Assembly (NCBI GenBank): GCA_023443345.1
Contig: JAEZUZ010000117.1
Coordinates: 1-11,460, forward strand
Reading direction: 5' to 3'
Origin: Bacillota bacterium
GTDB taxonomy: Bacteria; Bacillota; Clostridia; Peptostreptococcales; Acidaminobacteraceae
Length of the DNA: 11,460 nucleotides
Shown one piece after another: positions 1-6,297 of this stretch (positions are counted from its first letter, which is position 1; every line of letters begins with the position of its first letter). Under the pieces are notes generated by a model, which was not told the DNA's origin, did not search any database, and worked only from the letters and a program-made list of their open reading frames with translations. The position numbers were made by a program, and so were the translations under genes.

Positions 1-744
1 AGATATCACCACATAGGAAGATATCACTGTGAGAATTGTGGGTTTGAAAGTCTAAAAGCAAAATATGAAGTTAGAAAATTAGATCTTCAAAATAAAAAGA
101 TGACTGTAGAAATTGATGGAGATGCTGTTGAATATGGCCTTCCTGGAGATAATATAACAGATGCCTACAATTTACTTGCTGTGATTTCATATTTGAATGA
201 ATCAAAGTTAGTTGATGATAGAAATAAAAAAATTCTTGATTATTCCAAAATTGAAGTAGTATCTAGTAGATTTGAAAAGACCACTATAAATGGGAAAAAC
301 ATCTATGTTGCTTTAGCAAAGGGAAAAAATCCAATAGCTACATCAAGGATTATGGACTATATAGGTAAGCAAGATGGAAGGCATGCAGTAATTTTTAATA
401 ATGGAACAACTGCACATTTTGCAAAGACAACTCAGGATTCTATGAATAATACTCTTTCAGAAAATACAGCGTGGCTCTATGAAGCAGATTTTTCAGCACT
501 TAACAATGACAAAGTTATAAAGATGGTTGTAACTGGAAAGAGGTATTTGGACTTTTACAACAGACTTCTATTTGAAGGGATAGAAGAGGATAAGATTGCT
601 CTAGAAAGAGATCCACTATCGGCCTATAAGCACATAGATCTCAATGAAGTAGACGATGTATATATTTTATTTCAGGTATACAATAGAGCCTTTGCTATCT
701 CTAATAGAGATGGGTTAGTAGAAAGGATAAAAAATGAAAGTTGA
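1..744 (+). CDS. murT: MurT-like Mur ligase, C-terminal part (5' end outside window)
   Basis: This is the ligase subunit of the MurT/GatD pair, which in Firmicutes amidates the alpha-carboxyl of D-Glu in lipid II in the cytoplasm. The frame is open from base 1, so the ATG at 100 is internal. The first codons (RYHHIGRYHCENCGF) carry the second CxxC pair (Cys codons 28-30 and 37-39) of the zinc ribbon typical of MurT. Next come the end of the Mur ligase middle domain (ITDAYNLLAV, about 157-186) and the MurT C-terminal domain (KNPIATSRIM, then TAWLYEADF, then VTGKRYLDFYNRLLFEGI). In the family as I recall it, the motif before that Trp reads D-V/T-S-W, and its Asp completes the GatD catalytic triad. 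Here it is E-N-T-A-W, with Asn at 463-465, and the preceding loop is roughly a dozen residues longer than usual. The stop codon lies inside gatD (11-base overlap). The ATP-binding part is not visible. Confidence 0.88.
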   Translation, partial: RYHHIGRYHCENCGFESLKAKYEVRKLDLQNKKMTVEIDGDAVEYGLPGDNITDAYNLLAVISYLNESKLVDDRNKKILDYSKIEVVSSRFEKTTINGKNIYVALAKGKNPIATSRIMDYIGKQDGRHAVIFNNGTTAHFAKTTQDSMNNTLSENTAWLYEADFSALNNDKVIKMVVTGKRYLDFYNRLLFEGIEEDKIALERDPLSAYKHIDLNEVDDVYILFQVYNRAFAISNRDGLVERIKNES

Positions 745-1396
745 ATTACTTTATCCAGATATTGCTTCTCTTTTTGGAGATATTGGAAATTACAACTACT
801 TAAAAAAGATCTTTATTAGAGAAGATGATGAAGTTTTTATAACAGAATATGGAGATAGACCTAAATTTATTGATCAGGATATAGATTTTGTATATGTTGG
901 ATCAATGAGTGAAGAGACACTTAAAAATGTAATAGATTTATTAAAACCGTATAAGTCAGAAATAGAAAATTACATAGAAAGTGAAAGGATTTTAGTTGCA
1001 ACTGGAAATTCTCTTGAAATATTTGGCAAAAGTGTAGATGATAAAAAAGCATTAGAGATTTTTGATTACTCAACAGAGATGGAGTTTTTCAAAAGGGAAA
1101 ATGACTTATTTCTAGGACAATACAATGGATTAGATATAGTTGGCTTTATAAGTAGATTTACAAATATAGAAACAGATGAGGGTTTTATAGGTGTAATAAG
1201 GCCTGAAAAATACAAGTTTGAAGGGATAAAGCATAAGAATTTCTATGGGACATACCTTCAGGGACCATTATTTATAGCCAACCCCCATCTACTTAAAGAG
1301 ATAATTCAAAGAGATGAGCTTCCGCTTTATGATGAATTTATGAAAGCTCATGAAATAAGAGTTCAAGAACACAGAGAAATGAAGAATCATGCATAA
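734..1396 (+). CDS. gatD: GatD-like class I glutamine amidotransferase homologue lacking catalytic residues
   Basis: By position and fold signature this is GatD, normally the glutaminase that feeds ammonia to MurT. Visible family features are the N-terminus LLYPDIASLFGDIGNYNYLKK (usual form: LYPDLLNLYGDRGN, then a Leu-Lys), the nucleophile-elbow region at residues 86-99 (ILVATGNSLEIFGK) and the C-terminal FYGTYLQGPLFIANPHLL at 170-187. The length of 220 aa fits the family. Catalysis does not: the elbow normally reads A-I-C-G-G-Y-Q-L-L-G, but here Thr90/Gly91 replace the Cys and the whole protein has no cysteine. The YLHGP histidine is Gln176 (CAG, 1259-1261), and the GGGQD segment reads VGSMSEE. 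The start is preceded by GAAAGGA (721-727) with six bases of spacing and overlaps murT, implying coupled translation and a complex. The frame is intact, so this is not a pseudogene. Glutaminase activity is very unlikely; the remaining role could be structural, regulatory or ammonia/substrate channelling. Confidence 0.8.
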   Translation: MKVELLYPDIASLFGDIGNYNYLKKIFIREDDEVFITEYGDRPKFIDQDIDFVYVGSMSEETLKNVIDLLKPYKSEIENYIESERILVATGNSLEIFGKSVDDKKALEIFDYSTEMEFFKRENDLFLGQYNGLDIVGFISRFTNIETDEGFIGVIRPEKYKFEGIKHKNFYGTYLQGPLFIANPHLLKEIIQRDELPLYDEFMKAHEIRVQEHREMKNHA

Positions 1397-1418
1397 CCTC
1401 CTAGATAGGAGGTTTTTT
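1395..1418 (+). terminator. Rho-independent terminator after gatD
   Basis: AACCTCCT (1395-1402) pairs perfectly with AGGAGGTT (1407-1414) across the four-base loop AGAT, and a run of six T (1413-1418) follows. The stem begins within the gatD stop codon. It ends the murT-gatD transcript. Confidence 0.9.
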
Positions 1419-1428
1419 GTGTTAAAAT
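1417..1428 (+). promoter_or_regulatory. Extended -10 promoter for cca
   Basis: TTGTGTTAAAAT contains TGTG, one base, then TAAAAT at 1423-1428, matching the Gram-positive extended -10 form TRTGnTATAAT. The first T of TGTG is the last T of the preceding terminator's T-tract, so any -35 contact would fall in the terminator hairpin; no good -35 box is visible. A start about seven bases downstream would be near 1435, the A of the cca ATG. Confidence 0.6.
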
Positions 1429-1434
1429 AAAGAT

Positions 1435-2607
1435 ATGATAACTATTAGAAGAGAATTTGACATTCCTAAAGATGTGGAAGATGTACTTAAAAAGTTAAAA
1501 AAATCGTGCTTTAAAGCATACTTAGTTGGAGGATCTCTAAGGGATATAATTATGGGGAAATCTCCTGCAGACTATGATATTACAACAGATGCTACTCCAG
1601 GTGAGATCATAGAAGTATTTAGTGAATTTACTACTCATGAAGTAGGAGCGTTTTATGGTACAGTTGGAGTTCATACAGGTATTAGGTGGATAGAAGTTAC
1701 AACATTTAGAACAGATATAAATTATATAAATCATAGAAGACCACAGAAAGTAGTTTATGGCAAGGAACTTGAAGAGGACTTAAAAAGGAGAGATTTTACT
1801 ATAAATGCCCTTGCATACGATGGTGAGTTCCTATATGACTACTTTGACGGTATTGAACATATAGAAAATAAAGTAATTTCAGCTGTTGGAGATCCATTTA
1901 AGAGATTTGATGAAGATGCACTAAGAATGATAAGAGCTATAAGATTTAGTGCACAACTCCAGTTTAAAATTGAAAATAAAACAGAAGAAGCAATATACAG
2001 CATGAAGGATATTTTAAGTTATCTTTCAAAGGAGAGAATGCAACAGGAACTATACAAGCTTCTTATATATGATAGAAATAACGAAATATTTGTAGAATAT
2101 TTTGAAGTATTTAAGATCTACTATAAGTTTCTAAGTGATAGAGATAGATATAGAAATATAGCTATGGGAGAGAACTTTGATGAAATTATAGCCACTATAT
2201 TTCTTTTAGAAACAGGAGCAGAATTTAGATATTTTAGTTTGTCAAATTCAACTAAGAAATTTATCAAAGCTGTACGTAAATTTAGTGAAACTGTAAAAAT
2301 TCAAGATAGAGATACGATGTTTGACATCTTAAAAGAATTAGAAGTAACTCTAGCTCACGACGTTCTTAAATTTTTACTAAAAGAAAAATTTAGTGAAGAG
2401 GATTTTTTATCTTTTCTAGATTGTGAAATTTATTCGAGAAAGCAACTTGAAATAAATGGAGTTGATTTAAAAAATATCGGCGCGAGTGATGAAAAAATAG
2501 GAATTGTCTTAGATAGGTTGCTTCTTTGTGTACATGAAAACAAATGCAAAAATACTAGGGATGAGCTTACTTATCAAGCTAGAAAATTAATAGCTGGTAT
2601 TGTATAA
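1435..2607 (+). CDS. cca: CCA-adding tRNA nucleotidyltransferase
   Basis: Adds or repairs the 3'-CCA of tRNAs in the cytoplasm from CTP and ATP (class II nucleotidyltransferase, poly(A) polymerase head family). The head domain shows AYLVGGSLRD at residues 28-37, the metal-binding D46-Y-D48 in ADYDITTDATP, the strand IEVTTFR (86-92), RRDFTINALAYDG (118-130) and RFDEDALRMIRAIRF (157-171), then SKERMQQELYKLL (198-210) opening the helical body and tail. The length of 390 aa suits a bacterial enzyme without an HD domain. A poly(A) polymerase or A-adding enzyme shares these motifs, so CC versus A specificity is inferred. No Shine-Dalgarno sequence precedes the ATG, and the predicted transcript start coincides with it, suggesting leaderless translation. 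The N-terminus is the natural family start, with about 28 residues before the AYLVGG motif. The gene appears to stand alone, between the gatD terminator and the nag promoter. Confidence 0.93.
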   Translation: MITIRREFDIPKDVEDVLKKLKKSCFKAYLVGGSLRDIIMGKSPADYDITTDATPGEIIEVFSEFTTHEVGAFYGTVGVHTGIRWIEVTTFRTDINYINHRRPQKVVYGKELEEDLKRRDFTINALAYDGEFLYDYFDGIEHIENKVISAVGDPFKRFDEDALRMIRAIRFSAQLQFKIENKTEEAIYSMKDILSYLSKERMQQELYKLLIYDRNNEIFVEYFEVFKIYYKFLSDRDRYRNIAMGENFDEIIATIFLLETGAEFRYFSLSNSTKKFIKAVRKFSETVKIQDRDTMFDILKELEVTLAHDVLKFLLKEKFSEEDFLSFLDCEIYSRKQLEINGVDLKNIGASDEKIGIVLDRLLLCVHENKCKNTRDELTYQARKLIAGIV

Positions 2608-2610
2608 TAA

Positions 2611-2637
2611 TTGTGTTAAAAATTAATTAGGAGGGGG
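2611..2637 (+). promoter_or_regulatory. Candidate nagA promoter and strong ribosome binding site
   Basis: TTGTGTTAAAAAT (2611-2623) repeats the extended -10 element seen before cca and the acyltransferase gene, with one extra A. A consensus TATAAT also lies at 2603-2608, overlapping the cca stop codon, and could be the real -10. AGGAGGGGG at 2629-2637 is a very strong Shine-Dalgarno ending three bases before the nagA ATG. If the first element is used, the leader is little more than the ribosome binding site. No terminator separates cca from nagA, so read-through is possible. I see no clear catabolite-repression or NagR-type operator. Confidence 0.45.
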
Positions 2638-2640
2638 AGA

Positions 2641-3774
2641 ATGAGAGCAATTCAAGGGGCAAAAATAGTACTAGAAGACATGATACTTGAAGGTTATACA
2701 CTGATCTATGATCAAAAAATTATTGATGTTGTAAAAGATGAAGACTTCAAGGGCGATGTTGAATTAGAGAAGTTTGATGGTTATATAATGCCTGGGTTTA
2801 TAGATATTCACATTCATGGAGCTGGTGGATGTGATGCAATGGATGCAAGTGAAGAAGCTCTTAGGACAATTCAGAAGAGTGTTGTAAAAGGGGGAACTAC
2901 TTCATTTTTAGCAACTACTATGACAATGTCTACAGAGTCAATTGTAAATGCACTTCAGGCAATCGAAGGAAGATTATCTACTCAAGAAAGAGGAGATGGA
3001 GCAGAGATACTTGGTTGTCACCTAGAAGGTCCTTTTATTTGTCACGAATATAAGGGGGCACAAAATCCAGAATATATTCAAAAGCCTAATGAAGAGTGGT
3101 TAAAGCCGTTTTATCCAATGGTAAAACTTATTACAATGGCACCAGAGCAAGATGAGAATATGAAGCATGTAAAGAAGTGGTCAGAGATGGGAATTGTAGT
3201 AAGTTGTGGACATACATCAGCAACATTTGAGCAGTTAAAAGAAGCTTACAGAGCTGGAGCTAGACACATAACTCATTGTTTTAATGGTATGAGAGGACTT
3301 CATCACAGAGAGCCAGGTGTTGTTGGAGGTGCTTTACTTCTTCCATTTACAGCCGAAATGATTACAGATGGCATTCACTTTAGACCTGAGCTTATGGAAA
3401 TGGTATATAAAATGAAGGGGAGAGAAAAGGTTGTTCTTATTACAGATGCAATTAGAGCAGCATTTTTGAATGAAACAGAATCAGAGCTAGGTGGACAGAA
3501 GGTATTTATCAAAGATGGTGCCTGCAGACTTGAGAGCGGATCTTTGGCAGGAAGCATTCACCAAATGCGTTATGCTCTTACAAATATGCTCAAATATACT
3601 ACAGCCCACCTCACAGATATAGTAAAGATGCTCACTGTCAATCCAGCTAGATTAATAGGGGTAGATGATAGAAAAGCAAGATTGCAAAGAGGTTATGATG
3701 CAGATTTTGTTTTATTTAACAACGACTTTGAATTACAAGCAACATATGTCTATGGTAGAAAGCAGGATATCTAA
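2641..3774 (+). CDS. nagA: N-acetylglucosamine-6-phosphate deacetylase
   Basis: Hydrolyses N-acetylglucosamine-6-phosphate to glucosamine-6-phosphate and acetate in the cytoplasm, the first committed step of GlcNAc use and cell-wall amino-sugar recycling. It belongs to the amidohydrolase superfamily. The sequence has IDIHIHG (His57, His59), HLEGPF with metal ligand Glu129, CGHTSA (His191), THCFNGM (His212), the catalytic Asp269 in ITDA, and SLAGS at 301-305, all in the expected order and spacing. The length of 377 aa is normal. The last base of its TAA is the first base of the nagB ATG, so translation is coupled to nagB, which uses its product. Nothing is missing from the active site. Confidence 0.96.
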   Translation: MRAIQGAKIVLEDMILEGYTLIYDQKIIDVVKDEDFKGDVELEKFDGYIMPGFIDIHIHGAGGCDAMDASEEALRTIQKSVVKGGTTSFLATTMTMSTESIVNALQAIEGRLSTQERGDGAEILGCHLEGPFICHEYKGAQNPEYIQKPNEEWLKPFYPMVKLITMAPEQDENMKHVKKWSEMGIVVSCGHTSATFEQLKEAYRAGARHITHCFNGMRGLHHREPGVVGGALLLPFTAEMITDGIHFRPELMEMVYKMKGREKVVLITDAIRAAFLNETESELGGQKVFIKDGACRLESGSLAGSIHQMRYALTNMLKYTTAHLTDIVKMLTVNPARLIGVDDRKARLQRGYDADFVLFNNDFELQATYVYGRKQDI

Positions 3775-4523
3775 TGAAAATTATAATATGTCCAAACTAT
3801 GCAGAAGTAAGTAGAAGAGCTGCAAGATTAATAGCCAGAGAGATAATGACTAATGAATACCCATCAATAGGTTTTGCAACAGGAAGCACACCAGAGGGAA
3901 CTTATGCAGAACTTATAAATTTATATAAACAGGGCATGATCTCTTTTGAAGATGTCATGACATTTAACTTAGATGAGTATATAGGTGCTTCTGAAACTGA
4001 TGACTATAGCTACAATGTATATATGAGAAAACATCTATTTGGACACGTTAACTTGTACGAAGACAATATAAATTTACTTGTAGGTGATGCACCAAATCCA
4101 GAAGCAGAAGCTTTCAGATTTGAGAAGGAAATAGAAGTTTTTGGAATAGATCTACAACTTTTAGGAATAGGAGCTAATGGTCACATTGGTTTTAATGAAC
4201 CAGGAACTCCTTTTGGAACTAAGACAGGAGTTGTGAATTTATCAGAGAAGACAATCAAAGATAATGCGAGATTTTTCGAAGATGAATCAAAAGTTCCTAA
4301 ACAGGCTATAAGTATGGGAATTAGGACAATCATGAATGCTAAGAAGATTGTCTTAATCGCATCAGGAAAGAATAAAGCAGAGGCAGTTAAGAAGATGATG
4401 GAAGGTCCAGTAACAGAAGATGTTCCAGCAAGTGTATTACAGCTTCACAATGATTGCACCGTAATATTAGATAGAGAAGCTGCTTCACTTCTAAATTTAA
4501 AACAATACCAGGAGAAAATATGA
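3774..4523 (+). CDS. nagB: Glucosamine-6-phosphate deaminase
   Basis: Converts glucosamine-6-phosphate to fructose-6-phosphate and ammonia, delivering amino-sugar carbon to glycolysis. Motifs are GFATGSTPEGTY (33-44, phosphate-binding loop), FNLDEYIG with catalytic Asp67 (64-71), and GIGANGHIGFNEPG (131-144) with His137 and Glu142. The Asn in GANGH, where E. coli has Asp, is the usual Gram-positive form. At 249 aa it matches the shorter B. subtilis-type enzyme that lacks the C-terminal allosteric extension. It overlaps nagA by one base and ptsI by four (ATGA), so all three proteins are probably made from one coupled message. Confidence 0.96.
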   Translation: MKIIICPNYAEVSRRAARLIAREIMTNEYPSIGFATGSTPEGTYAELINLYKQGMISFEDVMTFNLDEYIGASETDDYSYNVYMRKHLFGHVNLYEDNINLLVGDAPNPEAEAFRFEKEIEVFGIDLQLLGIGANGHIGFNEPGTPFGTKTGVVNLSEKTIKDNARFFEDESKVPKQAISMGIRTIMNAKKIVLIASGKNKAEAVKKMMEGPVTEDVPASVLQLHNDCTVILDREAASLLNLKQYQEKI

Positions 4524-6211
4524 TTAAATTAACAGGTACACCGATATCAGAGGGAGTTGGTATTGGTAAGGTAGTAGTAATTGCAAAAAAGGAAGATCCT
4601 GTTCGCATTAGTGCTGATGCAGGTCAAGAAAAAGAAAAATTAAATCAAGCATTTGATAGAGTTCAAAAATCTATAGAATCTCAAATTTCTCAGTGTTCAG
4701 AAGATCAGGTTGAGCAATCAGCAATTCTTGAAGCACACCTTATGATGATTCAAGATCCTCAATGGAAGAGCGATATTGAGCAGATGATAGATGAGCAAAG
4801 CATAAATGCTTCCTTTGCTGTACTAAGTGTAGCTACTGCAACTGCCAAAATGTTTGCAGCTATGGACTCTGATTACTTCAAAGAAAGAGCAGCAGATATC
4901 ATGGATATAGGTCATAGACTTATAGACGTTTTAGATAATAGAAAAAATGTCGATTTAGCAAAAATTAATGAGCCTACAATCCTATTTGCCTATGAACTTC
5001 TGCCATCTCAGACAGTTCTTTTAGATAAGAAATATATCAAGGGACTTGTTACAGAGCAGGGTGGAAAAACTTCTCATACTGCAATTATGGCTAAAGCTTT
5101 GGGAATTCCACTTATAAGCGGAGTTAGAGAAGCTTTAAACAGTGAGTTTGATTCAAAACAAGCTATTATTGCTGTAGAAGATGAGTTAATAATAATTGAA
5201 CCTTCCCAAGAAGATATTAAAAAATATGAGCAAAAAATAAAAGAAATTGAAGAAAGACATGCATTTTTACAGAAATATATAGGAGTTAAAACACGTACTT
5301 TATGTGGAAATCATATAGAAGTTGCTGCAAATATAGCGCTGCCTGAAGACGTAGAGAGAGTGCTTGAAGTTGATGCAGAAGGTGTTGGTTTATTTAGAAG
5401 TGAATTTCTATATATGGATAGAAGCAGTGCACCATCAGAAGAAGAGCAATATCAAGCTTATACAAAGGTTCTAAAAGCTATGGGAGATAAGCCTGTAATT
5501 ATCAGAACTATGGATATAGGTGGAGATAAGGCTGTAGATTATTTAGGAATAGAAAAGGAAGAAAATCCATTCCTAGGATTAAGAGCTCTCAGATATTGTT
5601 TAAGAGAACCAGATCTATTTAAAGTTCAAATCAGAGCTCTATTAAGAGCTGGTGTTCATGGAAAATTGAGAATTATGCTCCCTATGGTAAGTAAACTACA
5701 AGAAGTAAGAGATGCCAAGGAAATAATTGCTCAAGTTAAGGAAGACTTAAGAAGAGATTCTGTAGCATTTAATGATTCTGTAGAAGTTGGTATTATGATT
5801 GAAGTTCCTTCTGCGGCTTTAATTGCAGATATTCTTGCAAAAGAGGTAGACTTCTTTAGCGTTGGAACAAATGACTTAATCCAGTATACTGCTGCAGTTG
5901 ATCGTATGAATGCAACAATAGCAGATCTCTATAGTTATTATGATCCAGCTGTACTGAGATTATTACATTTCATTGCAAAAAGTGCCAATGAAAATGGAAT
6001 TTTCCTAGGTATGTGTGGAGATGTTGCTGGAGATAAACTACTAGCACCTTACTTAGTAGCCATTGGATTTAATGAACTAAGTGTTACACCTACAAGAGTT
6101 CTCGCTCTTAGACACGAGATTTCTCAGTACAGAAAAGATAACAAAGAATTAGTTGATGCAATACTTAATGCTGGAACGGTTGAAGAAGTTTTAGCTATCC
6201 TTAAAAAATAA
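4520..6211 (+). CDS. ptsI: PTS enzyme I (phosphoenolpyruvate-protein phosphotransferase)
   Basis: Transfers phosphate from phosphoenolpyruvate to HPr, driving PTS sugar uptake, in the cytoplasm. The N-terminal domain starts GTPISEGVGIGKV (6-18) and holds the phosphorylated His186 in GGKTSHTAIMAKALGIPLI. The C-terminal PEP-binding barrel has FRSEFLYMDR (292-301), IIRTMDIGGDK (327-337), GIMIEVPSAA (424-433), FSVGTNDLIQYT (446-457) and the acid-base Cys499 in GMCGDVAGD. At 563 aa it is only slightly shorter than the usual 570-575 aa. The ATG overlaps the nagB stop as ATGA. Placement after nagAB, with no ptsH or EII gene in view, is less usual than a ptsHI operon and ties general PTS capacity to amino-sugar catabolism. 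HPr and the GlcNAc permease must be encoded elsewhere. Confidence 0.96.
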   Translation: MIKLTGTPISEGVGIGKVVVIAKKEDPVRISADAGQEKEKLNQAFDRVQKSIESQISQCSEDQVEQSAILEAHLMMIQDPQWKSDIEQMIDEQSINASFAVLSVATATAKMFAAMDSDYFKERAADIMDIGHRLIDVLDNRKNVDLAKINEPTILFAYELLPSQTVLLDKKYIKGLVTEQGGKTSHTAIMAKALGIPLISGVREALNSEFDSKQAIIAVEDELIIIEPSQEDIKKYEQKIKEIEERHAFLQKYIGVKTRTLCGNHIEVAANIALPEDVERVLEVDAEGVGLFRSEFLYMDRSSAPSEEEQYQAYTKVLKAMGDKPVIIRTMDIGGDKAVDYLGIEKEENPFLGLRALRYCLREPDLFKVQIRALLRAGVHGKLRIMLPMVSKLQEVRDAKEIIAQVKEDLRRDSVAFNDSVEVGIMIEVPSAALIADILAKEVDFFSVGTNDLIQYTAAVDRMNATIADLYSYYDPAVLRLLHFIAKSANENGIFLGMCGDVAGDKLLAPYLVAIGFNELSVTPTRVLALRHEISQYRKDNKELVDAILNAGTVEEVLAILKK

Positions 6212-6224
6212 TAAAAATTCTAAT

Positions 6225-6252
6225 AAAAATGTGCCTTAACGGGCACATTTTT
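6225..6252 (+). terminator. Rho-independent terminator after ptsI
   Basis: AAAAATGTGCC (6225-6235) pairs perfectly over 11 bases with GGCACATTTTT (6242-6252) around the loop TTAACG. The T-tract at 6248-6252 serves the + strand and the A-tract serves the opposite strand, so the structure could work both ways. Confidence 0.9.
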
Positions 6253-6262
6253 GTGTTATAAT
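6251..6262 (+). promoter_or_regulatory. Extended -10 promoter for acyltransferase-malQ-rlmD operon
   Basis: TTGTGTTATAAT holds TGTG (6252-6255), one spacer base and a consensus TATAAT (6257-6262). It begins in the T-tract of the ptsI terminator exactly as the cca promoter does at its terminator. No convincing -35 box is seen, as is common for extended -10 promoters. Transcription should start near 6269, giving a leader of about 29 bases with AAGGAAGG (6285-6292) as ribosome binding site. Confidence 0.7.
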
Positions 6263-6297
6263 CTAGGGTAAGACAGATTTTAAAAAGGAAGGCAAAA

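Noticed and set aside
734..1396. gatD as a decaying pseudogene
   Set aside because: The frame is intact and of normal length, with a ribosome binding site, overlap with murT and a strong terminator. Substitutions are concentrated at the catalytic sites while fold motifs (YPD, GD-GN, GTYL-GPL, NP) remain.
4182..4186. Asn in the nagB GANGH motif where E. coli has a catalytic Asp
   Set aside because: This is the normal residue in Gram-positive NagB enzymes, so it is not evidence of lost activity.
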